This document shows, piece after piece, positions 9,164-18,687 of a stretch of DNA of 64,000 nucleotides. The notes under the pieces were generated by a model that saw only the letters and a program-made list of their open reading frames with translations, was not told where the DNA came from and did no database searches. The DNA is from Collinsella phocaeensis. Its GTDB lineage: Bacteria > Actinomycetota > Coriobacteriia > Coriobacteriales > Coriobacteriaceae. The stretch is from positions 1,054,001 through 1,118,000 of the forward strand of contig NZ_FQLR01000004.1 of assembly GCF_900119895.1 (NCBI RefSeq), in the 5' to 3' direction. Made by a program: the position numbers and the translations under genes. Each line of letters begins with the position of its first letter. Positions within the stretch are counted from its first letter, which is position 1.

Positions 9164-10192
9164 CTACGCGCGGTCGTCGCCGGATGGGGCGACGACGGAT
9201 CGGATGGCGCGGATGCGCTCCATCGTGCGGTCGAACTGGTCGGGCGTGAGTGCCTGGGCGCCATCGGACCATGCGTGCTCCGGGTCGTCGTGCACCTCGA
9301 TCTCCAGGCCGTCGGCCCCGGCCGCGCACGCGGCGAGCGCCATGGGCTCGACATACCGGGTGTAGCCGGTCGCGTGGCTGGGATCGGCCACGACGGGGAG
9401 GTGGCTGAGGTAGTGCAGGACGGGGACCGCGTTGAGGTCGAAGGTGTTGCGCGTGCGCGTCTCGAAGGTGCGTATGCCGCGCTCGCACAGGATGACGTTG
9501 TCGTTGCCCTCGCTCATGATGTACTCGGCCGCCATCAGAAGCTCGTCGATCGTGCCGGACATGCCGCGCTTGAGCAGGACCGGGGTGCGCGTCCTTCCGA
9601 CCTCTTTGAGCAGGGGGAAGTTCTGGGCGTTGCGTGCTCCGACCTGCATCACCTCGATGCGGTGGTCGATGAACGTCTGGACGTCGCGCGGGTCCATGAT
9701 CTCGGTGACGATGGGCATATCGAGTTCGTCGGCCGCCTCGCGCAGCAGCGACAGTCCCTCCGGACCCATGCCCTGGTAGGCGTACGGCGAGGCGCGTGGC
9801 TTGTACGCGCCGCCGCGCAGCATCGTGGCGCCCGCGGCGCGCACGCGGCGGGCGATGCGGACGAGGTTGTCGCCCTCGACGGAGCAGGGACCCGCGATGA
9901 CCTGGAAGTGCCCTCCGCCGATCTTGACGCCATGGCCGCAGTCGACGACCGTGTCGGCCGGGTGGAACTTCCGGTTTGCCTTCTTGAAGGGCTCGGAGAC
10001 GCGCTGGACCCGTTCGACGATATCCATCGATTCGAGGAGGAACGGGTCGATCCGCGTGGTGTCGCCGACCAGCCCGATGATGGTCTCGTTCTCGCCGTGG
10101 CTCACATGGGTCTCGAGGCCCTTGTCCTGGATCCAGGAGATCAGGCTCTCCACGGCCTCGCGGGGCGCGCTCTTGCGCAGGATGGCGATCAT
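9164..10192 (-). CDS. aroF: 3-deoxy-7-phosphoheptulonate synthase (DAHP synthase, type I-beta)
   Basis: First committed step: PEP plus erythrose 4-phosphate to DAHP. 342 aa. An N-terminal ferredoxin-like domain (about 1-70) precedes the barrel, as in the Thermotoga type I-beta enzymes, where this domain mediates feedback control. Barrel motifs: IAGPCSVEG with the metal Cys, LRGGAYKPRASPYAYQG, VGARNAQNFPLL, LLKRGMSGT, and DPSHATGY. Start ATG at 10192 follows GAGGAG; the in-frame ATG at 10246 has no ribosome site. First gene of the aro operon, so inhibition of this enzyme would gate the whole pathway. Confidence 0.95.
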   Translation of the reverse strand: MIAILRKSAPREAVESLISWIQDKGLETHVSHGENETIIGLVGDTTRIDPFLLESMDIVERVQRVSEPFKKANRKFHPADTVVDCGHGVKIGGGHFQVIAGPCSVEGDNLVRIARRVRAAGATMLRGGAYKPRASPYAYQGMGPEGLSLLREAADELDMPIVTEIMDPRDVQTFIDHRIEVMQVGARNAQNFPLLKEVGRTRTPVLLKRGMSGTIDELLMAAEYIMSEGNDNVILCERGIRTFETRTRNTFDLNAVPVLHYLSHLPVVADPSHATGYTRYVEPMALAACAAGADGLEIEVHDDPEHAWSDGAQALTPDQFDRTMERIRAIRSVVAPSGDDRA

Positions 10193-10236
10193 ATCCGCTC
10201 CTCGGTTCGCTCGATCGAATGCTTGGGTGCATGAAG

Positions 10237-10245
10237 TGTATACCA
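10237..10245 (-). promoter_or_regulatory. Probable aro operon promoter, extended -10
   Basis: On the minus strand the site reads TGGTATACA, an extended -10 lying 45 bases before the aroF start. No good -35 is seen. The predicted transcript would have a leader of only about 38 bases, too short for an attenuator or T-box. The rest of 10193-10484 holds nothing else that I recognise apart from the tRNA-Arg promoter. Confidence 0.4.
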
Positions 10246-10466
10246 TCGCGGAGACGGCCCGGGCGCTCTCGCAACATTAACAATACGGCTCTCTCGATGG
10301 GCCTCCTTCGAGCGGCGTCCGTCCCCGCCCTTCTTGTTCGCCGCCGCGCCCATCTCGCCGTGAGCGTGCTGACCGGCGAGGCGGTCCGGTCGCCCCGGCG
10401 GGATTGCGCGCCGTTTCGCGTTTCTATGAGATTCAAATTGATCGACCGACAGCCGGCCGCGTTGGG

Positions 10467-10472
10467 TATAAT
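10467..10472 (+). promoter_or_regulatory. tRNA-Arg promoter -10 box
   Basis: A perfect TATAAT 13 bases before the tRNA-Arg gene. A -35 element is not clear at the expected distance. Confidence 0.55.
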
Positions 10473-10484
10473 CGGTACCGCTGC

Positions 10485-10561
10485 GCGCCATTAGCTCAGT
10501 GGATTAGAGCGTCTGCCTCCGGAGCAGAAGGCCGTAGGTTCGAACCCTATATGGCGCACCA
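10485..10561 (+). tRNA. tRNA-Arg (anticodon CCG)
   Basis: Complete cloverleaf: acceptor GCGCCAT pairs with ATGGCGC, D-arm GCTC/GAGC, anticodon stem TCTGC/GCAGA with loop CTCCGGA giving anticodon CCG (codon CGG), T-arm GTAGG/CCTAT with TTCGAAC. The 3' CCA is encoded. Followed closely by an intrinsic terminator. Confidence 0.95.
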
Positions 10562-10573
10562 CTCGTTCCATTT

Positions 10574-10597
10574 AAGCCCCTGAACGGGGCTTTTTTC
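10574..10597 (+). terminator. Intrinsic terminator after tRNA-Arg
   Basis: AAGCCCC and GGGGCTT arms with a short loop, followed by a T run. It ends the tRNA transcript only about 15 bases before the ATPase start, so its read-through could tune the ATPase gene. Confidence 0.85.
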
Positions 10598-10611
10598 ATA
10601 TGGAGGTATCC

Positions 10612-13350
10612 ATGGCGTCGGAATTCGACAGTCCGGTCCCCGTGAACCTTGACGGCCTGACGACGGCAGAGGTCGAGCAGCGTATCGCCGAGGGCAAGAT
10701 CAACATCAACACCGAGCTCAAGACCAAATCCGTCCGCGAGCTCGTGATCGAGAACACCTGCACCCTTTTCAACCTCATCAACCTCGTGCTGGCCGTCCTC
10801 GTCGTCTTCACCGGGTCGATCAAGAACCTCACCTTCCTGGGGATCGTCGTGCTCAACACGGGCATCGGCATCGTGCAGGCGCTGCGCTCTAAACGCATGG
10901 TCGACAAGCTCACGCTGCTCACCTCCAAGCGCGCGCAGGTCCTTCGCGACGGCGCGCCGGTGGAGCTCGACCTCGACCAGATCGTCCTCGACGACATCGT
11001 GCGGCTCGGCCGCGGCGACCAGGTTCCCGCCGACTCCGTCGTCGTGGACGGCGAGGCCCAGGTCAACGAGAGCCTGCTGACCGGCGAGAGCGACCTCATC
11101 CGCAAGCGCCCCGGCAGCGAGCTCATGAGCGGGAGCTTCATCGACTCCGGCACGGTGCTCGCCCGCGTGCGGCGCGTCGGCGCCGACAACTACGTCGCCC
11201 GCATCAACAAGGAGGCCAAATACGTCAAGAAGGTCAATTCCGAGATCATGGAGGCGCTGAACGCGATCGTGCGCTTCGCCAGCATCATCATGCTGCCCCT
11301 CGGGCTCGCGCTGTTCGCCTCCAGCGTCCATGAGGGGTATGCCGCCTGGGCCGCCGGCGAAGGCGGCGGCGCCTCGGTCGCGGCGTGGCTGCTCGGCGGG
11401 CATGCGGCCTGGGAGCAGGTCCGCGCCGCGACGCTTTCCACGGTGGGGGCCCTGCTGGGCATGATCCCCCAGGGGCTCGTCCTGCTCACCTCATCGGTCC
11501 TCGCCATCGCGACGATTCGCCTCGCTCGCCGCAAGGTGCTCGCCCAGCAGCTGTACTGCATCGAGACGCTCGCTCGCGTCGACGTGCTGTGCCTCGACAA
11601 GACCGGCACGATCACCTCGGGCCGCATGGAGGTCGAGGGGACGTATCCCATCGCGCTCTCCGGCGGCGAGGGCGAGGCCCGTTGCGGCGTGGCGTCCGAC
11701 GTGGCGGCGCTCGACCTCGCCCTCGCGGGCATCGCGCGTGCCACGGCGGGCGATGCGAACGAGACCTGCAAGGCGCTGCTCGCCCACTACGAGGGATCCC
11801 CGGCGGGGGAGGGCCGCATCGTGCGCGCCATCCCGTTCTCGTCTGATAAGAAGTGGAGCGGGGCCGAGACGGAGCACGGCTCCTTCGTCATGGGCGCGGC
11901 GCAGTTCGTCCTCACGCCCGAGGTCTTCGCCGAGTACGAGCAGCGCGTCGCGGAGCTCGCCGACACCTGCCGCGTGCTCGTCGCGGCGGAGGTGGACGGA
12001 TTCACGCCCGAGGGCGACATCCTCGGCGTGCCGCGTCCCTTGGGCTTCGTCACCATTCGGGACGAAATCCGGGCCAGCGCGGCGGAGACCATCGGGTTCT
12101 TCAGGGAGCAGGGCGTCACCCTGAACGTCATCTCGGGCGACGACCCGCGCACCGTGTCCTCGATCGCGCGCGTCGTGGGCATCCCGGGAGCCGGTGCCTA
12201 CGTGGACGCCACGACGCTCGACACCCCCTCTAAGATCGATGCCGCCGCGGGCCGTTACCACGTCTTCGGACGCGTCACCCCGCAGCAGAAGCGCGAGCTT
12301 GTGGTCGCGCTCAAGAGGCGCGGGCACACGGTCGCCATGACGGGCGACGGCGTCAACGACGTGCTCGCGCTCAAGGAGGCCGACTGCTCCGTCGCCATGG
12401 CGGCCGGTTCGGACGCCGCTCGCAACGTCGCCGAGATCGTGCTCGTCGACAACGACTTCGCGTCCATGCCCGCCGTCGTCGCCGAGGGGCGCCGCTCGAT
12501 CAACAACCTCCAGCGATCCGCCGCCCTGTTCCTCACCAAGACGCTGTTCTCCATGGGGCTCGCGGCCATGTGCATCTTCTTTCCGCCCTATCCGTTCCAG
12601 CCCATCACGATGACGCTCATCAACTTCTTCTGCATCGGGTTCCCGAGCTTCGTGCTGGCGCTCGAGCCCAACCGGGCGCGCGTGGAGGGCCGCTTCCTGA
12701 CGAACGTGCTCAAGCGGTCCTGTCCCGCCTCCATCGCGGTCCTCGTCGCCTGCGCGCTCTGCATGGCCGCCGCGGCGCGGCTCCATCTCGCCGCTGCCGA
12801 CCTCTCCACGATGTGCGTCGTCGCCACGGGCGCCGTCGGCTTCGCCCTGATCGCGCGCATCTCCGTGCCCTTCACGCCGCTTCGCATCGCGGTGCTCGCC
12901 TTCGTCGCGTGCGGTCTCGTCGGCGGGGTTCTCGTCATGCCCGAGTTCCTTTCCATCGCCCCGCTCGGCGGGGTTTCGGCGCTCGTCGCGACGGCGGTCG
13001 CACTCGTGGGCACGACCGCATTTCTGCTGCTGGCGCGACGCGTCGACGCCCATGCCCCCGCGCGCACGGCGCGCGCGACGGGATTCGGCCGCGGCGTGCG
13101 CATGAGCGGCCGCGCGGGATCCAAGCGCGTCACCCCGTCCGCGTCGGCGCCGAGGCGGTGGATGGCGTCTATCGCCTCGGCGCTTGACGCCCGGCGCGAC
13201 GAGCGGGCCCTTGACCGCGCCCGCGCCGAGGCGCAGCGCGCCGTGACGGGGTCGCGGGGCGGGTCGTACCGCCGTGTGGTCAAGGAGCCCGGCGGCATCA
13301 AGGTGTCGATGAAAAAAAATCGCCGCCGCGCGAAGGGCTCCGATAGCTGA
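10612..13350 (+). CDS. P-type cation-transporting ATPase (CtpE-like)
   Basis: ATP-driven cation pump of the cytoplasmic membrane; 912 aa. A-domain LLTGES near residue 157, phosphorylation loop CLDKTGTIT with Asp329, and MTGDGVNDVLALKEADCSVAMA hinge in the P-domain. About ten hydrophobic helices are visible: a pair near 55-90, another pair near 220-300, and a C-terminal bundle at about 640-800. Helix M4 reads PQGLV where calcium pumps have PEGLP, so the ion cannot be read off; the mycobacterial CtpE calcium family is the closest match I recognise. A basic tail of about 100 residues (KNRRRAKG end) follows the last helix, which is unusual. GGAGG sits 6 bases before the ATG. Confidence 0.85.
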   Translation: MASEFDSPVPVNLDGLTTAEVEQRIAEGKININTELKTKSVRELVIENTCTLFNLINLVLAVLVVFTGSIKNLTFLGIVVLNTGIGIVQALRSKRMVDKLTLLTSKRAQVLRDGAPVELDLDQIVLDDIVRLGRGDQVPADSVVVDGEAQVNESLLTGESDLIRKRPGSELMSGSFIDSGTVLARVRRVGADNYVARINKEAKYVKKVNSEIMEALNAIVRFASIIMLPLGLALFASSVHEGYAAWAAGEGGGASVAAWLLGGHAAWEQVRAATLSTVGALLGMIPQGLVLLTSSVLAIATIRLARRKVLAQQLYCIETLARVDVLCLDKTGTITSGRMEVEGTYPIALSGGEGEARCGVASDVAALDLALAGIARATAGDANETCKALLAHYEGSPAGEGRIVRAIPFSSDKKWSGAETEHGSFVMGAAQFVLTPEVFAEYEQRVAELADTCRVLVAAEVDGFTPEGDILGVPRPLGFVTIRDEIRASAAETIGFFREQGVTLNVISGDDPRTVSSIARVVGIPGAGAYVDATTLDTPSKIDAAAGRYHVFGRVTPQQKRELVVALKRRGHTVAMTGDGVNDVLALKEADCSVAMAAGSDAARNVAEIVLVDNDFASMPAVVAEGRRSINNLQRSAALFLTKTLFSMGLAAMCIFFPPYPFQPITMTLINFFCIGFPSFVLALEPNRARVEGRFLTNVLKRSCPASIAVLVACALCMAAAARLHLAAADLSTMCVVATGAVGFALIARISVPFTPLRIAVLAFVACGLVGGVLVMPEFLSIAPLGGVSALVATAVALVGTTAFLLLARRVDAHAPARTARATGFGRGVRMSGRAGSKRVTPSASAPRRWMASIASALDARRDERALDRARAEAQRAVTGSRGGSYRRVVKEPGGIKVSMKKNRRRAKGSDS

Positions 13351-13358
13351 GCGCGGTT

Positions 13359-13367
13359 TGCTATGAT
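13359..13367 (+). promoter_or_regulatory. Extended -10 promoter for zinc-ribbon gene
   Basis: TGCTATGAT, a TGn extended -10, 58 bases before the GTG start at 13425 and just after the ATPase stop. Confidence 0.45.
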
Positions 13368-13424
13368 GAGACGCGCCTTGTGCGATTGAGCCGCACCGGT
13401 AGGTGCTTAGGAAACGAGGATGTC

Positions 13425-14528
13425 GTGATCTGCCCCCATTGCCTCAAGACCATCGATGCAAACGAGACGTTCTGCCCGCATTGCCATGCGTTCGTGGGCG
13501 ACTCCTCATATAGCGAATTCGTGTTCTGCGACGGCTGCGGGGCGCGTCTGTCCTCCCATGACCGCACCTGCCCCAAATGCGGCAGGCCGGCCCCCGGCAT
13601 CCTCTCGACCGAATCGGCCTCGGCGGACCTCGCGGCGGGGAAGACGGCCAGCTTCCCGCGGCTTTCGGCTCCCTCGTTCGACGAGGAGGCCGCACCTTCC
13701 TCGGTGGCCCGCGCCCTCGACGACGCAGCCGATCCGAGCGAGACGAACATACTGGACCTCGACGAGCTCGATCGTGCCCAGGCCGTCGGTTCGCCCAAGG
13801 GCCGCTCCGAATCCAAGCCCGCCCCGCACGATCCGTACCATTCCGACAAGCCTTCTCGCAAGGGACTGGTCATCGGGCTCGCGGCCGTGCTGCTCATCGC
13901 CGCGGGTGCGTATCTCGTGGTCCGCGATCCCTTGGGCGTCATGCCCGGCGCATACGAGTGGTTCGATCGCGCCGCCGCCGATGCCTTCCCGAGCCGCCAG
14001 CAGGCGGAGGATTCGAATGGGGGCGGTGCCGACGAGGAGCCCGCTTCGACGGACGGGGAGTCCGAGTCGGCGGAGACCGTCCTCACCGACGACGAGGTCT
14101 ACGCCGCCCTGTCCCGTGCCTACCAGCAGATCGAGTCCTATGACGCCGACGAAGCCTTCGGCGAGGTGATCGATTCCTTCAACGGCTTCTATCTCTCCAA
14201 GAGCCTGCAGGAGCGCACGGAGCGCTCCGCCTCCGCGTTCTCGCTGCGCGATCAGATCGATCAGACCATCGCCGACCTCGAGGGTCTCCGCGCACCCGAG
14301 GACACGGTGTACGCCGAGGACATCCAGCATATGATCCAGCTCGCACAGTGGATGCGGGGGCGCGTCGATCAGATCTGCGCCTCCTGGGAGGTCTCGCTCT
14401 CGGTTCCCGACGGGGAGTCGCTCAAACCGTATCAGGACGAGATCCTCGCTCCGATGCGCCGCGCGGGGAGTTCCGACCTCGACAACTTCGACGCGCACTT
14501 CCTTGAGTGGGAGCCCGAGCGGAAGTAG
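13425..14528 (+). CDS. Membrane-anchored double zinc-ribbon protein, function unknown
   Basis: About 367 aa. Two zinc ribbons at the N-terminus: CPHC...CPHC (residues about 3-20) and CDGC...CPKC (about 35-55). A disordered acidic linker follows, then one membrane helix (GLVIGLAAVLLIAAGAYLVV, about 145-165) and a predicted outside domain of about 190 residues rich in charged helices (YAALSRAYQQIESYDADEAF and on). GTG at 13425 is chosen because CGAGGA lies upstream and the first ribbon begins at residue 3; the in-frame TTG-side start at 13380 lacks a ribosome site. Topology suggests a cytosolic zinc sensor or partner domain joined to an exported domain. No specific function can be given. Confidence 0.7.
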   Translation: MICPHCLKTIDANETFCPHCHAFVGDSSYSEFVFCDGCGARLSSHDRTCPKCGRPAPGILSTESASADLAAGKTASFPRLSAPSFDEEAAPSSVARALDDAADPSETNILDLDELDRAQAVGSPKGRSESKPAPHDPYHSDKPSRKGLVIGLAAVLLIAAGAYLVVRDPLGVMPGAYEWFDRAAADAFPSRQQAEDSNGGGADEEPASTDGESESAETVLTDDEVYAALSRAYQQIESYDADEAFGEVIDSFNGFYLSKSLQERTERSASAFSLRDQIDQTIADLEGLRAPEDTVYAEDIQHMIQLAQWMRGRVDQICASWEVSLSVPDGESLKPYQDEILAPMRRAGSSDLDNFDAHFLEWEPERK

Positions 14529-14609
14529 GGCCCGGCGGGCATGCGGCGCCCCGTCTTCCGCCATGTCGTTCGTTTCGCCTATGCGATACGTGTGAACCAC
14601 TGCGCAACT

Positions 14610-14618
14610 TGCTAGAAT
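14610..14618 (+). promoter_or_regulatory. Extended -10 promoter for cyclophilin gene
   Basis: TGCTAGAAT, with a weak TGTGAA -35-like element at 14591-14596. Lies 42 bases before the ATG at 14660. Confidence 0.5.
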
Positions 14619-14659
14619 AAGCAGGATGTTGATTTCTGCTGAATCGAAGGGGTTGCCAT

Positions 14660-15202
14660 ATGTTCCCACAGGATCTGTACACGCCCGAGTTCTCCGTCTC
14701 CGGCGACGAGGTCGCGGTCATCGAGACCTCGAAGGGCACCATCCGCGTCGAGCTCGACGGCGACGGCGCCCCCATCCACGTCGCAAACTTCTGCGAGCTC
14801 GCGACCATGGGCTTCTATGACGGCCTCAAGTTCCACCGTTTTGTCCCCGGCTTTGTCATCCAGGGCGGGGACCCCAACACTCGCGACATGGAACCGGCGG
14901 ATGTCGCCGCTGGCCTCATGGGGCCCGACGGCCGTCCCGGCACCGGTGGGCCCGGCTACTGCATCAAGGGCGAGTTCCTCACCAATCCCCGCAACAGCCA
15001 TGAAGACGGCGCGCTCGCCATGGCGCGCTCCATGAACCCGGATTCCGCCGGCTCCCAGTTCTATTTCTGCCTCGGTGCGCAGCACAACCTCGATTCCGGC
15101 TACACGGTCTTCGGCCAGACGGTCGAGGGCTTCGACGTCATCTCCGAGCTCCGCGCCGGCGACGTCATCGAGCACGTCTCCATCGTCCATAAGGAGCAGT
15201 AA
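14660..15202 (+). CDS. Peptidyl-prolyl cis-trans isomerase, cyclophilin type
   Basis: Catalyses proline isomerisation during protein folding. 180 aa with no signal peptide, so probably cytosolic. Cyclophilin core: VIETSKGTIRVEL, YDGLKFHRFVPGFVIQGGDP (catalytic Arg), GALAMARSMNPDSAGSQFYF, and VFGQTVEGFDVI. Directly followed by the TPR gene, whose GTG starts at the base after this stop, so the two are translationally coupled. Confidence 0.93.
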   Translation: MFPQDLYTPEFSVSGDEVAVIETSKGTIRVELDGDGAPIHVANFCELATMGFYDGLKFHRFVPGFVIQGGDPNTRDMEPADVAAGLMGPDGRPGTGGPGYCIKGEFLTNPRNSHEDGALAMARSMNPDSAGSQFYFCLGAQHNLDSGYTVFGQTVEGFDVISELRAGDVIEHVSIVHKEQ

Positions 15203-16540
15203 GTGAACGCACAGTATTTCGATCGCGCGCGCGCGGCGTACCGCGCCGGTGATTTCGCGGCCGCGGCCCAGATGTTCAACGTGGCCAAGGAGCCCGGCGA
15301 GGTGTGCGGCGAGGCCGATCACTTCCGAGGCAACTCGCTCATGAAGCTCGGCATGTTCGCCGAGGCGGCCGAGGCGTACGCCCAGGCGCTCGCCGACCCG
15401 TCGTACGGAAAATACGGCGCGCTTCTCACCAACCAGGGCAAGGCGTATGCCGCCGCCGGCGACCTCCAGGCCGCGGCCGACTCGTTCTCGCGCGCAGCGC
15501 AGGACACGTCGTACGCGACGCCTTATAAAGCGTACCTCGGGCTGGGCAACGCCCTGCTCGCCCTCGGGAACGTCGCCGATGCCGGCGTCGCGTTCCGTGC
15601 GGCGGCGATCGACGGCACGAACCCCGCCCCCGCCTCCGCCCTCGCGAGCCTCGGCGACTGCTTCGTGCGCCTGGGCCGTCCCGGCGATGCCGTCGAATCC
15701 TACCTCACGGCGCTCGACTACGTCGGTCCGCATGACGACCCGCGCTCCATCAACGCCGGCCTCGGGTGCGCCTACGCGGCGGCCAACCGCCATGCCGATG
15801 CCGTCGATGCCTTCGGCCGCGCGACCGCGGACGGCATCTACCAGCTGACCCCCGACCAGGCGACCGTTCTCGCGACGGCCCAGGACGTCCTGGCCGCCCA
15901 GGGCTCGATGGCCCCCGCCCCGGTCACGGGCGGAATGGCCGCGGTCGATCCCCTCGACCCGCTGGGGCAGTCGGGCGCCTTCATGCCCGACCCCTCCGAC
16001 ACGGGCTTCTTCACGCTGACCGAGAACGAGATGATCCAGCAGGACAAGAAGGAGTCCCGCACGCGGCGCCGCAAGCGCCACACCGGGCTCAAGGTGTTCA
16101 TCACCATCCTCGTGGTGCTTATTCTCGCCGCCGCCGGACTCGGCTTCGCCTACACCCGCGGCGCGGGCGTTCCTTCGCAGCAGCAGGCGGTCGAGGGCCT
16201 GTTCGCCGCCGTCACCGCCGGTGACGACGAGGCCGCCGCGTCCTGCCTGGCGCCCGGCCTGTCTGATGACGCGCGCGCGCTCATCCTCTCGTCCATCCCG
16301 TCCGACGCGACGCCCACGATCTCCGGTCTCGACCGCGGCATGACCCGTTCCGAGGCGACGGTCACCGTCCAGCTTTCCCTGGGCGGCACCCAGACGTATG
16401 ACATCGTGTTCGCGCGGACCTCCAACCATATCGGTTGGGCGGTCGAGAGCGTGAGCATCGATTTGGGCGACTCCGAAGGCAGCGCATCCGATGCGTCGCC
16501 CGATGCAACGACCCCTCAGGACGCCGGCAGTGCCGCCTAG
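15203..16540 (+). CDS. TPR-repeat membrane protein with exported C-terminal domain
   Basis: 445 aa. Residues about 1-230 form five or more tetratricopeptide repeats (for example AYRAGDFAAAAQMF, AEAAEAYAQAL, GDLQAAADSFSRAA, GRPGDAVESYLTAL), a protein-binding scaffold in the cytosol. A basic stretch RTRRRKRH precedes a single membrane helix at about 297-318. The remaining 120 residues would lie outside and end in a Ser/Asp/Thr-rich tail. AAGGAG sits before the GTG, inside the end of the cyclophilin gene. The exact partner is unknown; the layout (cytosolic adaptor, helix, small outer domain) resembles the zinc-ribbon protein upstream. Confidence 0.8.
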   Translation: MNAQYFDRARAAYRAGDFAAAAQMFNVAKEPGEVCGEADHFRGNSLMKLGMFAEAAEAYAQALADPSYGKYGALLTNQGKAYAAAGDLQAAADSFSRAAQDTSYATPYKAYLGLGNALLALGNVADAGVAFRAAAIDGTNPAPASALASLGDCFVRLGRPGDAVESYLTALDYVGPHDDPRSINAGLGCAYAAANRHADAVDAFGRATADGIYQLTPDQATVLATAQDVLAAQGSMAPAPVTGGMAAVDPLDPLGQSGAFMPDPSDTGFFTLTENEMIQQDKKESRTRRRKRHTGLKVFITILVVLILAAAGLGFAYTRGAGVPSQQQAVEGLFAAVTAGDDEAAASCLAPGLSDDARALILSSIPSDATPTISGLDRGMTRSEATVTVQLSLGGTQTYDIVFARTSNHIGWAVESVSIDLGDSEGSASDASPDATTPQDAGSAA

Positions 16541-16562
16541 CCTGATGTAGCTTTCCTGCGCC

Positions 16563-16592
16563 CGCGCCCGCGCGGCTCGCCACGCGGGCGCG
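16563..16592 (+). terminator. GC hairpin after the TPR gene
   Basis: A perfect 10-bp stem (16563-16572 with 16583-16592) and 10-base loop. No T run follows, so its role as a terminator is likely but not certain. Confidence 0.45.
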
Positions 16593-16658
16593 ATGCAATA
16601 GACTTCGTATGCGCGACCATCGCGCCCCCCTTTCGATTCACGAACCTTTGGAGCGGTT

Positions 16659-17702
<1,044 letters not shown>

Positions 17703-17724
17703 TCGAGCGGAAGGACCCCATCGT

Positions 17725-18684
17725 TTGGCTCGCAACGGCAAGTACCCATCAGCACATCTGAATAGCAAGCGGCAATCAACGGGAATGCGCCCGTTGATTG
17801 CTTTAAGCCTCGTCTCCGTCCTGATCCTTACGTTCTACATTCGTGAGGGGGACGCGGGTCCCGTGCACACCGCGCGCAGCGTCGTCACCACGGCGACGAG
17901 CCCCGCGCGCTTCGCAGGGTCCCTCGTCGCCGCGCCGTTCAACGCGCTGGGCAACGTGGCCGCCAACCTCACGGCCTCCCAGGAGACCCTTGCCGAGCTG
18001 CGCGAGCAGAACGAGGAGCTTACCGCGCGCGTCGCCGAGCTTTCCGAATCCGCCAAGACCGCCGAGCGCCTCGAGGACCTTCTGGGGCTTCAATCCACCT
18101 ACAGCCTCGAGTCCACCGCCGCGCGCATCATCGGCGGCTCTTCGGACGCTTGGACCCATACCGTCACCATCAACAAGGGAACGGCCGACGGCCTCGCGCT
18201 CGGTATGCCGGTTTGCAACTCGAACGGGGTCATCGGTCAGATCGTCGAGTGCGCCCTCAACGTCTCCACCGTCCTGCTCGTGAACGACGAGACCTCCGGG
18301 GTGTCCGCGATGATCCAGTCCTCGCGCGCCCAGGGCATGCTCCAAGGCCAGCCCGACGGCTCGCTTCGCCTCAACTACGTCCCTGCAGACGCCGTAGTCG
18401 AGGTGGGCGATATCGTGATCACCTCGGGTATCGGCGGCGTGTTCCCCAAGGGCCTTCCCCTCGGGACCGTCAGCTCCGTCGACAAGAGCGCCAACGACGT
18501 GTACTACACCATCACGGTTCGCTCTCAGGCGTCCGCCGAGAACAACGAGGAGGTCCTGGTGATCACCTCCCTCACCACCGACCAGTCCGCGAGCGACACC
18601 GACATCCAAGCCGCGAATTCGTCGCCCGCGGGAGAAACCACGGCGAAAGACGATGGTTCCAGCGACGCGAACGGGGAGGGGTAG
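17725..18684 (+). CDS. mreC: Rod shape-determining protein MreC
   Basis: Links MreB to the periplasmic or extracellular wall synthases. 319 aa: a short basic N-terminus, one membrane helix at about 22-40, a coiled coil at about 85-115 (LAELREQNEELTARVAEL), then the beta-barrel domain with INKGTADGL, NGVIGQI and VVEVGDIVITSG. The end is a Ser/Thr/Asp-rich tail. TTG start follows GGAAGGA; an internal ATG at 17785 would remove the basic N-terminus. Confidence 0.93.
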   Translation: MARNGKYPSAHLNSKRQSTGMRPLIALSLVSVLILTFYIREGDAGPVHTARSVVTTATSPARFAGSLVAAPFNALGNVAANLTASQETLAELREQNEELTARVAELSESAKTAERLEDLLGLQSTYSLESTAARIIGGSSDAWTHTVTINKGTADGLALGMPVCNSNGVIGQIVECALNVSTVLLVNDETSGVSAMIQSSRAQGMLQGQPDGSLRLNYVPADAVVEVGDIVITSGIGGVFPKGLPLGTVSSVDKSANDVYYTITVRSQASAENNEEVLVITSLTTDQSASDTDIQAANSSPAGETTAKDDGSSDANGEG

Positions 18685-18687
18685 CCC

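Noticed and set aside
10193-10484. Leader attenuator or T-box for the aro operon
   Set aside because: The probable promoter lies about 45 bases from aroF, no T-box core is present and no leader peptide with runs of Phe, Tyr or Trp was found.
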